Shown: in pieces, positions 6,578 through 15,331 of the stretch
Position numbering within the stretch: the first letter of the stretch is position 1
Layout of the letters: every line of letters begins with the position of its first letter
Source of the DNA: Sphingobacteriales bacterium 46-32
GTDB taxonomy: Bacteria; Bacteroidota; Bacteroidia; Chitinophagales; Chitinophagaceae
DNA length: 64,000 bases
NCBI GenBank assembly: GCA_001898485.1
Contig: MKTY01000020.1
Coordinates: 682,001-746,000 of the forward strand
Direction: 5' to 3'
Made by a program: the position numbers and the translations under genes
Notes under the pieces: generated by a model
The model's input: only the letters and a program-made list of their open reading frames with translations
The model's database searches: none
Told to the model about the DNA's origin: nothing

Positions 6578-8743
6578 ATGAAAAAGCTTCTGGTCGCAAC
6601 TTTTTTTTCGCTGATCCTTGTTATACGTGCCGCCGCCGATGAAGGCATGTGGCTTCCGCTGCTCCTGGGCAAACAGGTATATGGCGATATGGTTAAAAAA
6701 GGGCTTAAGCTTACCAATGAACAATTATATTCCATCAATAAAGCCTCGCTTAAAGATGCCATCGTAATTTTTGGTGGCGGCTGCACGGGTGAGATTGTAA
6801 GTGCACAGGGTCTTTTATTCACTAATCACCATTGCGGTTATGATGTTATTGCCGGCGCCAGCAGTATAGAACACAATTACCTGCGCGATGGCTTTTATGC
6901 CGCCAATCGCGCCGAAGAGATTCCCACTACTCTTTCTGTTCAGTTTTTGCTCCGGATCGACGATGTAACCAGCCTGGTACTCGACTCGCTAAAAGGACTG
7001 AGTGGTGCTGACCGGCTGACACGGCAAAATGCCGTAATAGCTGCGATCAATGCACGAATGAGCGACCCGGCCCGGTCAGTTGAAGTACGCGTAAGTCCTC
7101 TTTTCAAAGGCAACCAGTTTCTGGCATTTGTATATCAGCGTTATTCTGATGTTCGTCTCGTAGGTGCACCGCCCGAAAGTGTGGGTAAGTTTGGAGGTGA
7201 TACAGACAACTGGGAGTGGCCCCGCCATACAGGCGACTTTTCAATATTTCGGGTATATGCCGATGCCAATGGACAACCAGCCAAATATGCAGCGGACAAT
7301 GCGCCCATTAAACCCAAATGGTATCTGCCTGTATCACTGAAACCCCTCCGCGAAGGCGAATTCTCGATGATCTGGGGCTATCCCGGAAGTACAAACCGCT
7401 ACGAAAGTTCCTTCGGCATCTCCCTTGCCACCGACATCAATAACCCCACACTGGTGAAGCTGCGCGATGTCAGACTGCGGTATATGTTTGAAGAAATGAA
7501 AAAAGATCCGGCTGTTAAACTGCAGCTGGCTGCTTCCTACGCAGGTATTGCCAATTACTGGAAGTTTTATGATGGCGAAACCAAACAGCTGCTTAAATAT
7601 GATATACCCGGCCAAAAGAAAAAAGCAGAAACAGCTTTTCAGGCATGGGCCAAAGGCCGGCAGGAATATGAAAATCTGCTGACCGACTGGTCAAAGACGT
7701 ATGAAGCCTGGCGGCCTTATGCAAAACACCGCCAGTATATTAATGAAGGTATACTGGGCTCTCCCCTCATCGCTTATGCCGCTTCACTGCTGCAACTGGA
7801 GAAAACACTACTGAAGACAAATGCCAAAGCAACGGAAATAAAAAATGCGCTGGATGCAGCTGATCAGCAACGGAAACGTTTTCTGGAAGGCGAGAACAAA
7901 GTTTCCGATCAGCAGATACTGGCAGCCATCACCCGGTTGTTTTACGAAGATGTGCCGAAAGATCAGCATCCTGTTGGTTACTACGGCGCACTCAAAAACA
8001 ACTACGGGCCCTTAAACGATGATGCAACCTACAAAAAACTGGCTGCCGATATTTTTTCAAAAACGATGATTTTTGATGACGCCAGGTGGAGCAGGTTTAT
8101 TGCCAATCCCGATCTGAACGTGTTACAAAACGATCCGGCATTTTCTTATGCCAGCACTTTTATTGTTAATTACAACAGCAAATACCTGCCCTTATTCCAG
8201 TTGTTTACTTCACGCAATGCCGATTATGGACGCATTTATCTGAAAGGCATTATGGAGATGGATCCCAAACGCGCCGCTATGATGTATCCCGATGCCACAT
8301 TTACTATGCGGGTAAGTTATGGCAATGTAAAACCCTATCGTCCGCGTGATGGTGTTTTTTATGACTATGTGACAACCAGTAAAGGCCTGCTCGAAAAATA
8401 TGTACCGGGCGACTATGAGTTTGATCTGCCTGCCCGGCAGATAGAATTGCTGAAGAAAAAAGATTTTGGACAATACGCCGATCCCATCCGGAAAGATCTC
8501 GTTATTGGTTTTATTACTACCAACGATATCACTGGCGGCAATTCCGGCTCACCGGTGATTAATGCGCAGGGTGAGCTTATCGGGCTTTGCTTTGACGGCA
8601 ACTACGAAGCCCTTAGCCATAAGCTGGCATTCGACAAAGACCTGAACCGTACAATTTGCGTCGACATCCGTTATGTACTATGGTGTATAGATAAACTGGG
8701 CGGAGCAAAGCATATTGTAGACGAGCTGAAACTCGTAAAATAA
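6578..8743 (+). CDS. S46 family dipeptidyl-peptidase (DPP7/DPP11 type)
   Basis: 721 residues, the usual S46 length, with a signal peptide ending near the conserved mature start DEGMWLP. The chymotrypsin-like triad is visible: His in FTNHHCGYD (84/85), Asp in GGDTDNWEWPRHTGDF, and Ser656 in TGGNSGSP. The enzyme removes dipeptides from the N-terminus of peptides in the periplasm. By offset from the serine, the residue that is Arg in glutamate/aspartate-specific DPP11 is Gly674 here (FDGN), which suggests a DPP7-like preference for hydrophobic P1 residues. That specificity is inference without an alignment. Confidence 0.93.
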   Translation: MKKLLVATFFSLILVIRAAADEGMWLPLLLGKQVYGDMVKKGLKLTNEQLYSINKASLKDAIVIFGGGCTGEIVSAQGLLFTNHHCGYDVIAGASSIEHNYLRDGFYAANRAEEIPTTLSVQFLLRIDDVTSLVLDSLKGLSGADRLTRQNAVIAAINARMSDPARSVEVRVSPLFKGNQFLAFVYQRYSDVRLVGAPPESVGKFGGDTDNWEWPRHTGDFSIFRVYADANGQPAKYAADNAPIKPKWYLPVSLKPLREGEFSMIWGYPGSTNRYESSFGISLATDINNPTLVKLRDVRLRYMFEEMKKDPAVKLQLAASYAGIANYWKFYDGETKQLLKYDIPGQKKKAETAFQAWAKGRQEYENLLTDWSKTYEAWRPYAKHRQYINEGILGSPLIAYAASLLQLEKTLLKTNAKATEIKNALDAADQQRKRFLEGENKVSDQQILAAITRLFYEDVPKDQHPVGYYGALKNNYGPLNDDATYKKLAADIFSKTMIFDDARWSRFIANPDLNVLQNDPAFSYASTFIVNYNSKYLPLFQLFTSRNADYGRIYLKGIMEMDPKRAAMMYPDATFTMRVSYGNVKPYRPRDGVFYDYVTTSKGLLEKYVPGDYEFDLPARQIELLKKKDFGQYADPIRKDLVIGFITTNDITGGNSGSPVINAQGELIGLCFDGNYEALSHKLAFDKDLNRTICVDIRYVLWCIDKLGGAKHIVDELKLVK

Positions 8744-8749
8744 AAGTTT

Positions 8750-8818
8750 TAACGTATAAAGGTTTAAAAGTATAAAGAGGTGAGACACATTCATTATACT
8801 TTTAAACTTTTATACTAT
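8750..8818. repeat. Octad-word inverted array (GTATAAAG family), possible bidirectional terminator
   Basis: The left arm (8754-8777) is three 8-nt words: GTATAAAG, GTTTAAAA, GTATAAAG. The right arm (8794-8816) is the same words reversed and complemented. It lies just after the S46 stop and can form an AT-rich hairpin. Confidence 0.7.
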
Positions 8819-8832
8819 TTAATGCATTAAAC

Positions 8833-9528
8833 TTGTGCTCAAATAATCTAAACATTAATTTGAACCGTCCCGGACCATTATTTCTACTGTTATTTGTACT
8901 GGCAACTACTAATGCCAGGACCCAGTTTGTGTCAAGTATGGCCACCGATTTTAGTGTGCAACGGAATTTTGCCAATCAGCAACGCTACTGGAGTATCGGA
9001 CAAACCATCAGGGGCGAGTGGCATATGGATGCATTGAATACCGCATATGCCTGGTTTTGCTATTACAACCGGGGAAAGTTTACCAACAATCTGACAGCCG
9101 CAGCGAAAGATCCTGCTACTACTCCTTCTGCTATTGAGTACCGCAACCGGGGCGCTATCAGTTTTTCGCAGCTTTCTTTTGGCTGGAAGCGCTATATAGC
9201 AGGAAATGCATTTGCCGAAGAGGGCGTCAACGTATATGGGCTTGCAGGATTTGGATTGCTTTTCGGAAAAGTGCTGAATAACCACAACACGGGGATAGAT
9301 ACCGCTCTCTACGAAGTACCTGTTTTGTCGGGACGAAGTAAGTTTAACAGGTTAACGCTCGACCTTGGTCTGGGAGTAGAAGCACCGGTAGGTGGTGATT
9401 TGTTTATATACGGTGAATGCAAAAGCTACGTACCGGTTTCCACCTTCCCCAATCGTTATCTGCTCAACGACAAATACACACCCTTTCCGGCACTGCTCAC
9501 AATCGGTGTGCGGGTTCTTTTTCAATGA
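8833..9528 (+). CDS. Outer-membrane beta-barrel-like exported protein of unknown function
   Basis: 231 residues from TTG 8833. A second TTG at 8860 would place the hydrophobic signal segment (FLLLFVLATTNA) closer to the start. The mature part alternates aromatic and glycine-rich strands (YGLAGFGLLFGKVL, LTLDLGLGVEAPVGG) and ends in TIGVRVLFQ, a typical C-terminal barrel strand, suggesting a small outer-membrane barrel. No named family was recognised. It ends 18 bp before the dipeptide epimerase gene, so the two are probably co-transcribed. Confidence 0.6.
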   Translation: MCSNNLNINLNRPGPLFLLLFVLATTNARTQFVSSMATDFSVQRNFANQQRYWSIGQTIRGEWHMDALNTAYAWFCYYNRGKFTNNLTAAAKDPATTPSAIEYRNRGAISFSQLSFGWKRYIAGNAFAEEGVNVYGLAGFGLLFGKVLNNHNTGIDTALYEVPVLSGRSKFNRLTLDLGLGVEAPVGGDLFIYGECKSYVPVSTFPNRYLLNDKYTPFPALLTIGVRVLFQ

Positions 9529-9546
9529 TCTACTATAAATAACGAT

Positions 9547-10668
9547 ATGTCTACTCCGTCGTCTCTTGTAATTACCCAGATAGAACTCTATAAGCTCTTC
9601 ATACCACTTAAAGAACCCTTTGTTATTTCCCTTGGTCCCATTTACAATGCCGAGAATGTGCTCGTAGTTATAAGGACCAACCAGGGTATTACCGGTTATG
9701 GAGAGTGCAGCCCTTTTATGAGCATTAATGGAGAAAGTGCAGATACCGGTCTGGTAGTAGCACAGTATTTTGCCAAAGTGCTTAAGGGTACTGACCCGCT
9801 GGCTATCGAAGAGCAGATAGCCCGCATGGACAAAATCATTTATGGCAATCACAGTATAAAAAGTGCCTTCGATATGGCACTTTATGATATTGCTGCACAG
9901 CACGCCGGTATGCCGCTGTATCAATACCTGGGTGGCATCAACAAAAAAGATATCATCACTGACTATACAGTAAGTATTGGCGAACCGGCTCAGATGGCAA
10001 AAGATGCCTTACGCATCCAGGCAGAGGGTTATCCGGCCATCAAGATAAAACTGGGCAGTCATGGTCCAACAGATGTAGAGCGTATCCGCGCCATTCGTCA
10101 GGCTGTTGGACCCGACATTCCACTGCGTATTGATGCCAATCAGGGGTGGACGGTATCCGAAGCCATTGCCACCTTGCAGGCTCTTGCGCCATTTGATATC
10201 CAGCATTGTGAAGAACCTATAGCCCGGTGGGCCTTCATGGAGCTACCACAAGTGCGTGCAGCAAGTCCCATCCCCATCATGAGTGATGAAAGCTGTGGCG
10301 ACGACCACGATGCGGAGCGTCTGATACGCCTGAAAGCCTGCGATTATATGAATATCAAACTGGGTAAATCTGGTGGCATATTCAAAGCGCTGAAAATGGT
10401 AAAACTCGTCGAAGCGGCCGGCATGCATCTGCAGGTAGGAGCCTTTATGGAATCAAGGCTGGCTATGACAGCCTTTGCCCATTTTGCCTGCTGCTCGCCC
10501 ATCATTGAGCATTATGACTTCGATACAGCCCTTATGTTTCAGGAAGATCCTGTAAGCGGAGGTATTATTTACCGGCCCAATGGCCTGATCGAACTTCCCA
10601 CACAACCCGGCCTCGGCGCCGGCATTAAGCCCGAATGGGAAAAAAAGATGGAGAAGATAATATGCTAA
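9547..10668 (+). CDS. Dipeptide epimerase (L-Ala-D/L-Glu epimerase type), enolase superfamily
   Basis: 373 residues with the muconate-lactonizing subgroup layout. An N-terminal capping domain is followed by a barrel with the catalytic KxK (AIKIKLG), metal ligands in RIDANQGW, CEEP and MSDES, and the second catalytic lysine in MNIKLGKSGG. These positions are typical of dipeptide epimerases that recycle muropeptide-derived dipeptides; substrate is not proven by motif alone. The upstream S46 peptidase releases dipeptides, so a shared peptide-scavenging role is plausible. Confidence 0.88.
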   Translation: MSTPSSLVITQIELYKLFIPLKEPFVISLGPIYNAENVLVVIRTNQGITGYGECSPFMSINGESADTGLVVAQYFAKVLKGTDPLAIEEQIARMDKIIYGNHSIKSAFDMALYDIAAQHAGMPLYQYLGGINKKDIITDYTVSIGEPAQMAKDALRIQAEGYPAIKIKLGSHGPTDVERIRAIRQAVGPDIPLRIDANQGWTVSEAIATLQALAPFDIQHCEEPIARWAFMELPQVRAASPIPIMSDESCGDDHDAERLIRLKACDYMNIKLGKSGGIFKALKMVKLVEAAGMHLQVGAFMESRLAMTAFAHFACCSPIIEHYDFDTALMFQEDPVSGGIIYRPNGLIELPTQPGLGAGIKPEWEKKMEKIIC

Positions 10669-10833
10669 TGTGATAAATGTGCTGATGTGCTAATGAATTT
10701 GAGAATCGCTGAATCAGCTGCTTACGGGTTATTTTGAACGATTTTAAAAGTAAAGATCCCGTAAAATTGGCAGCTATGTAGTGGTATGCCTGAGACTTTT
10801 TACATTAGCACATCTATCACATCAGCATATTTA
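10669..10833. repeat. Octad-word element with conserved hairpin interior, copy 1
   Basis: The outer arms are 8-nt words of the TGTGCTGA/TGTGCTAA type on the left and their reverse complements (TTAGCACA, TCAGCACA) on the right. The interior carries a two-part stem: AGCTGC 10716-10721 with GCAGCT 10770-10775, and TTACGGG 10722-10728 with CCCGTAA 10758-10764, with a 5-nt bulge. The interior is about 90% identical to the second copy at 11488-11660. It sits between the epimerase gene and alkA. Confidence 0.85.
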
Positions 10834-10838
10834 GAACA

Positions 10839-10870
10839 TTGTTTTCGTCTTCAAATCGTTTTTACATTTG
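10839..10870 (+). promoter_or_regulatory. Candidate alkA promoter (TTG / TAnnTTTG)
   Basis: TTG at 10839-10841, then 21 bp, then TACATTTG at 10863-10870, matching the Bacteroidota -33/-7 arrangement. The box overlaps the TTG codon at 10868, which argues that translation starts further on, for example at GTG 10886. Confidence 0.45.
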
Positions 10871-10885
10871 TACAAACATTTCCCG

Positions 10886-11485
10886 GTGCAGTACATTCTT
10901 CATTTATCAAAAGATGCTAAGCTACGGCGGCTGCTTGCAGGTGCAGAAGGATTTAAACTGAAAAAGAGGCGTAATATCTGCAACTATCTCTGTGCATCTA
11001 TTATGAGCCAGCAGTTATCAACCAAAGTGGCCGCTGTAATTCATCAGCGCTTTCTCGGTTTATTTGACGGAAAAGAGCCTTCTCCGCAGGACATCCTCGA
11101 TATGCCCTCGGAGCAGTTGCGGGCAATTGGTCTGAGCAATGCCAAAGTAAGTTATGTAAAAAATGTGGCCGCTTTTGAAATAGAACATGGCATGGACCCT
11201 CGCCGCCTGGCAAAAATGGATAATGAAGAAGTAATTGTATATCTGACGCAGATAAAAGGAGTGGGGCGGTGGACGGTCGAGATGCTGCTGATGTTTGCCC
11301 TTGGCCGTGAAGACGTATTTGCCGTTGATGATCTGGGCATTCAGCAGGCAATGACACATCTGTATAAGCTGGATGCATCGGATAAAAAGAAGCTACGCCA
11401 GGATATGCTGCGTATTTCGCAAAAATGGTCGCCCTACCGCACCTATGCATGCAAGCATTTGTGGACCTGGAAAGACAGCAAATAA
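10886..11485 (+). CDS. alkA: DNA-3-methyladenine glycosylase II (AlkA-like, HhH-GPD)
   Basis: 199 residues from GTG 10886. A TTG at 10868 gives 205 residues but lies inside the probable -7 promoter box. The helix-hairpin-helix IKGVGRWTVEM and the following catalytic aspartate in VFAVDDLGI identify the HhH-GPD superfamily. It has no C-terminal Fe-S cysteine cluster, which separates it from MutY/Nth. It removes alkylated bases from DNA. The length fits the short AlkA branch lacking the N-terminal Ada-like domain. It is flanked on both sides by near-identical repeat elements. Confidence 0.85.
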   Translation: MQYILHLSKDAKLRRLLAGAEGFKLKKRRNICNYLCASIMSQQLSTKVAAVIHQRFLGLFDGKEPSPQDILDMPSEQLRAIGLSNAKVSYVKNVAAFEIEHGMDPRRLAKMDNEEVIVYLTQIKGVGRWTVEMLLMFALGREDVFAVDDLGIQQAMTHLYKLDASDKKKLRQDMLRISQKWSPYRTYACKHLWTWKDSK

Positions 11486-11487
11486 GA

Positions 11488-11660
11488 AATGTGCTGATGT
11501 GATAGTTGTGCTAATGAATTTGAGGATCGCTGAATCAGCTGCTTACAGGTGATTTGAATGATTTTACAAGTAAAGACCCTGTAAAATTGGCAGCTGTGTA
11601 GTGGTATGCCTGAGACTCTTTACATTAGCACATCAGCACATCTATCACATCAGCACATTA
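11488..11660. repeat. Octad-word element with conserved hairpin interior, copy 2
   Basis: Same architecture as the element at 10669. The stem is AGCTGC 11537-11542 with GCAGCT 11590-11595, and TTACAGG 11543-11549 with CCTGTAA 11578-11584. Compared with copy 1, the G-C pair 10726/10760 is replaced by A-T (11547/11580), a compensatory change. Its right arm runs into the 5' region of mnmD. Confidence 0.85.
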
Positions 11661-11677
11661 TCCTCAAATCACTACTT

Positions 11678-12367
11678 TTGGTTGTGGATCGCAAAATCAT
11701 TGTTACAGCCGATGGCTCACACAGCGTACAGATAGAAGGCACTGCACTTACGTATCATTCCCTGCATGGCGCCATCCAGGAATCGCAGCATGTTTTTATC
11801 GAAGCAGGTCTGATGCCCTGGTTGCAAAAGGAGCAGAAACAACTGCGAATTTTTGAGATGGGCTTTGGCACCGGACTGAATGCCCTGCTCACCTGGCTAC
11901 AGGCAAAACAGGCACAACAATCTGTGCACTATATCAGCATTGAGCAGTTCCCTTTAAATGTACAGCAGGCCACCTCATTAAACTATTGTACACAACTCAA
12001 CCTGCCAGACTGGGAGCCGGCTTTTTTGTCTATGCATCATTCCGCCTGGAATCAGGCAAATCAGCTGGACCCTTATTTTACCTTACATAAAATTCAATCC
12101 AGCATTAGCGACCTGGTTCTGCAGGCCGCGCCTTTCCATCTTTTTTACTTCGATGCATTTGCGCCTACAGCGCAGCCGGAATTGTGGACAGAAGATATTT
12201 TTAAAAAATTATTTACACTGGCAGCTCCCGGGGCCACCTTACTTACGTATTGCAGCAAAGGCATCGTACGCCGTGCCATGCAGGCTGCGGGCTGGCAGGT
12301 CACCAAGATTCCCGGTCCGCCCCGTAAGCGGGAAATGGTACGCGCATCGAAAAACACAGCGCACTAG
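11678..12367 (+). CDS. mnmD: tRNA 5-methylaminomethyl-2-thiouridine methyltransferase, MnmD type (MnmC N-domain alone)
   Basis: 229 residues from TTG 11678, with GTG 11684 as an alternative. The open frame continues upstream to 11606, but those 24 residues are encoded by the repeat element and are not credible protein. Motifs: ADGSHSVQ, LTYHSLHGAIQESQHVFI, SAM-binding IFEMGFGTGLNALL, and FYFDAFAPTAQPELW of the DUF752/MnmD family. It methylates nm5s2U34 of tRNA. The FAD-dependent oxidase half of the E. coli fusion is absent, as in many bacteria. The 3' end overlaps the convergent LytTR regulator by 4 bp. Confidence 0.88.
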   Translation: MVVDRKIIVTADGSHSVQIEGTALTYHSLHGAIQESQHVFIEAGLMPWLQKEQKQLRIFEMGFGTGLNALLTWLQAKQAQQSVHYISIEQFPLNVQQATSLNYCTQLNLPDWEPAFLSMHHSAWNQANQLDPYFTLHKIQSSISDLVLQAAPFHLFYFDAFAPTAQPELWTEDIFKKLFTLAAPGATLLTYCSKGIVRRAMQAAGWQVTKIPGPPRKREMVRASKNTAH

Positions 12368-13125
12368 CTTTCAGCCCAGGTCCTGAATTCTGCAACTCTG
12401 TCGCGGCTTATTACCATACCGGACTCTTCAATACTCATGCCTTTTAAAGAGACTTTTAACCTGTTGTTGTAGTAAGGCTTTACCTGGCTTATCATGCTCA
12501 TTCTTACAATAAACCTGCGGTTGAGACGGAAAAACTCAGCCGGATCAAGCAATTGCTCAAGCCGCTCGAGTGTGTAATCGACTATAAACTGATTGCCATC
12601 CTTATCTACCAGGTATACAATTTTGTTATCTGCCTGAAAGTAGGCTATATCTGTACTCTCTATAAAAAAGAGCCGTTGACCTACTTTTCCCAAAAACCTC
12701 TTTTTACAGGTGCTTTGTGTAAAGGGGCGTTGCAGTAAAGTACCGGTATCTGTCCCCGTATTCATACCCCACCTTATGTTGCGGTATTTATTCAATGCAG
12801 TGGCGAGCGCCTGCTGTGTTACCGGCTTAAGGATGTAATCAATGCTGAAATGGCGAAATGCTTCGAGCGCATAATTATCATAAGCGGTAGTAAAAATCAC
12901 AGGACCCCGGTAATGAACCTGTCTGAAAATCTGGAAACTGTGGCCGTCTGACAAATGGATGTCGAGGAGCATGATATCTGGCTGTACATGTGCTGATAAA
13001 TAAGAAACCGTATCCTCTATACTTTCCAGAACGGCTACCACCTCTATGCCCGGATCATACTCCGCGAGGAGTGTTTGGATACGTTCGGCGGCCAGTTTCT
13101 CATCTTCTACAATGAGTACTTTCAT
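12364..13125 (-). CDS. LytTR-family response regulator
   Basis: 253 residues. The receiver spans 1-120, with D8/E9, phosphoacceptor D55 (IMLLDIHLSDG) and lysine in DYILKPVT. The LytTR DNA-binding domain covers about 140-250, with the usual core FFIESTDIAYFQADNKIVYLV and ALDPAEFFRLNRRFIV-like segment. It is transcribed with the LytS-type kinase whose stop lies 7 bp upstream, an orthodox pair. LytTR proteins bind two short direct repeats one face apart; such a site lies upstream of the nearby fasciclin gene. Confidence 0.93.
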   Translation of the reverse strand: MKVLIVEDEKLAAERIQTLLAEYDPGIEVVAVLESIEDTVSYLSAHVQPDIMLLDIHLSDGHSFQIFRQVHYRGPVIFTTAYDNYALEAFRHFSIDYILKPVTQQALATALNKYRNIRWGMNTGTDTGTLLQRPFTQSTCKKRFLGKVGQRLFFIESTDIAYFQADNKIVYLVDKDGNQFIVDYTLERLEQLLDPAEFFRLNRRFIVRMSMISQVKPYYNNRLKVSLKGMSIEESGMVISRDRVAEFRTWAES

Positions 13126-13131
13126 ACAGAT

Positions 13132-14166
13132 TCAGTTTAGGTTTAGCAACGGCAACAGTACCTCAAACTCCTCGCTGCCCTTACGGACTATAACGTCGCG
13201 ATCTGTAATCAGTTCGTATCGTTGAAAAATATTTTTTAAACCCAGCTGACTGGAATGCTCCACCTCCTGCCTTGGCTGAATATTGTTGCGCACTACAAGC
13301 ACCTGACCATCACTTACATGAATATCGATACGCAGCGGTTTGCTTCGGGAAACAATATTATGTTTAATCGCATTTTCGATGAGCATCTGCAATGCCACAG
13401 GAATGATGTACATACTTCTTGCCGCCTGTGGTATATCAATATGTACATGCAGCCCTTCGTTAAATCTTTTATGCAAAAGAAAGAGATAAGGTTCAACAAA
13501 ACCCAGTTCGGCTTCGAGCTCTACCAGTTCTTTATCCTGGCAGGCCAGTACGTACCTGTATACTTTTGCAAACTCTTCAATAAACTGATTGGCGGCTGGA
13601 TTTTCCTTAATCACCATTCCCGACAGCACATTCAGGTTGTTGAACAGGAAGTGGGGATTGATCTGGCTTCGGATAAGCAGGAGTTGCGCCTGGATACTGC
13701 TCCGCCGAAGCGATTCAGCCTCTGTCCACTGCTTCTGATAAGCGGAAAAAAAGAAAAAAATCGCATGTAGCAGGTGAAAGAAAAGATTTATCAGAATAGC
13801 ATAGATAATATTCAGCTTTAGCGGATTAATGTTCTCCGCCCAGGTATTATCATGGATAACAGACCCCACCAGCAATACGGATACCAGTGCAGCCAGGCAG
13901 GCAATAAATCCGCCAGTAAGGAAAAAAACGATCAGGAATTTTATTTTTTGCTTCGCAGGAGATATCATCCGCTCTGCCAGCGGTTGCACCAGCCGGCTTC
14001 CCTCCCAGGTCAGAAATGTTACGAAACAAATAGTTGCCAGCGCATAATACCATTCTACATCTATTCCGAAATAAAAATACACTTCACACAACAGTGTGTT
14101 CAAAAATGTATAGGCGGAAAGAATGAGTATAAAGATATACCGGTATTTATGAGAAAACATACACAA
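13132..14166 (-). CDS. LytS/YpdA-type sensor histidine kinase (His_kinase family)
   Basis: 344 residues. Four hydrophobic segments in the first 150 residues (YIFILILSAYTFLN, YALATICFVTFL, FLIVFFLTGGFIACLAA, IIYAILINLFFHLL) form the membrane sensor. The catalytic part has the family motif SQINPHFLFNNLNVL, with the phospho-accepting histidine, and an ATPase N box MLIENAIKHN. There is no periplasmic loop of size, so sensing probably occurs in the membrane. It forms an operon with the LytTR regulator that follows. Confidence 0.92.
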   Translation of the reverse strand: MCMFSHKYRYIFILILSAYTFLNTLLCEVYFYFGIDVEWYYALATICFVTFLTWEGSRLVQPLAERMISPAKQKIKFLIVFFLTGGFIACLAALVSVLLVGSVIHDNTWAENINPLKLNIIYAILINLFFHLLHAIFFFFSAYQKQWTEAESLRRSSIQAQLLLIRSQINPHFLFNNLNVLSGMVIKENPAANQFIEEFAKVYRYVLACQDKELVELEAELGFVEPYLFLLHKRFNEGLHVHIDIPQAARSMYIIPVALQMLIENAIKHNIVSRSKPLRIDIHVSDGQVLVVRNNIQPRQEVEHSSQLGLKNIFQRYELITDRDVIVRKGSEEFEVLLPLLNLN

Positions 14167-14183
14167 CTAACTTAAATGAAAGT

Positions 14184-14212
14184 AAGCCAGCTCCTGCTAG
14201 AGGAACTGGCTT
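14184..14212 (-). terminator. Hairpin between the fasciclin and LytS-type genes
   Basis: AAGCCAG 14184-14190 pairs with CTGGCTT 14206-14212, with further inner pairs (TCC/GGA). It lies downstream of the fasciclin stop on the minus strand. The T-tract is weak on that strand, so termination is probable rather than certain. Confidence 0.5.
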
Positions 14213-14296
14213 TTGTTATTCACATCACCACTCAAACAACCTGATGTATTGCTGTTTAACAATATCATCCGATATGATCATTTTTCTTATACATTT

Positions 14297-15262
14297 TTAA
14301 GGCAGCAATACACGGTCAATGAGGTGTACAACACCATTACGCGCCATAATGTTCGTAGCAGTGATATTAGATGCAGTGCCGCCATTTCCGTTGCCACGAA
14401 TAGTAGGTCCGCCACCAGTTCCATTGGTCAGATTAACCGTAGTGGTGCCATTGGCCAGCATTGTTACATTGCCGTTTGCCAGGTCGGATGAAAAAGCACG
14501 ACCAGCCACTACGTGGTACTGCAGTACGGCTACAAGTGTAGCAATTGGAATTTGATTGATGTCTGTGAGGTTAAGCGCCTGCAGCAAATTGGTAAAGGCC
14601 TGATTGGTAGGTGCAAACACGGTGAGTGTGGCAGTGCCAAGTGTATTGGCCAGTCCGGGTGCACCATTGGGGTCGCTGTTGGCGCGCAGGACTGCTTTTA
14701 CCAGTGAGTCAAGGCCGCCGGCTACAGCAACATCCACAATGGTATTATTGCCCGGAGGCAACAGTACTCTTGAAATTTTATGTATGACGCCATTATCTGC
14801 ATCAATATCGGCTTGTGACACTTTAATACCATTGACAAAAACGCCATTGGCATTGCGGGTTACATACACGGAGTCGCCGCTGGCTGTGGTCACTTTTGCA
14901 TTTGGTCCCTGGGGTACGCTGGCTGCTTTTATTTCACCAGACAGCGCATGATACAGGATGATGGATTTGGCCTGGTCAGACGTAAGTGCACTCAGGGAGC
15001 TGGCAGTAAGACCGGAAGCAGCAAAGGCCGCATCATCCGGAGCAAATACTGTGAAAGGACCGGTGCCTTTGAGTGTAGCGGCCAGGTTGGCTTTTACAAC
15101 GGCCGCTTCGAGCAGACTGAAGTTAGCATCGGCCACAACCAGATCGGTGATGGTATTGGATGCAGGTGGCGGATCATCGTCTTTATCGCAGCTGCTGAGC
15201 AGTATAGTCAGGCTGGCAGTAACCGCCAGCATTCGGGGGGCAAAGAAGTCCTTGAATTTCAT
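14297..15262 (-). CDS. Fasciclin (FAS1) lipoprotein with two FAS1 domains
   Basis: 321 residues from ATG 15262. The frame continues to 15358 but this start places the lipoprotein signal correctly: hydrophobic LAVTASLTILLSSC with the lipobox cysteine, then acidic DKDDD. Two FAS1 repeats follow, each with the TVFAPxxxAF motif and a closing VIHxISRVLLP / VVHLIDRVLLP. FAS1 domains mediate cell-surface adhesion. It should be an outer-membrane-anchored surface protein. Upstream lies the presumed LytTR operator (15322-15351), and the LytS/LytTR genes are directly downstream on the same strand. Confidence 0.92.
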   Translation of the reverse strand: MKFKDFFAPRMLAVTASLTILLSSCDKDDDPPPASNTITDLVVADANFSLLEAAVVKANLAATLKGTGPFTVFAPDDAAFAASGLTASSLSALTSDQAKSIILYHALSGEIKAASVPQGPNAKVTTASGDSVYVTRNANGVFVNGIKVSQADIDADNGVIHKISRVLLPPGNNTIVDVAVAGGLDSLVKAVLRANSDPNGAPGLANTLGTATLTVFAPTNQAFTNLLQALNLTDINQIPIATLVAVLQYHVVAGRAFSSDLANGNVTMLANGTTTVNLTNGTGGGPTIRGNGNGGTASNITATNIMARNGVVHLIDRVLLP

Positions 15263-15309
15263 AAATAGATTGTTTTGTTTAATCATTACAACAGGATAAA
15301 AGCAAAAGG

Positions 15310-15331
15310 GATTCACTGAAGGGAGTGAATC
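15310..15331. promoter_or_regulatory. Perfect 8-bp inverted repeat upstream of the fasciclin gene
   Basis: GATTCACT (15310-15317) and AGTGAATC (15324-15331) with a 6-bp spacer. It shares its right half with the direct repeat at 15322-15351, so it may be part of the same regulator site. Confidence 0.5.

Noticed and set aside
10669-11660. Insertion sequence around alkA
   Set aside because: No transposase frame, no obvious target-site duplication; only short structured copies.
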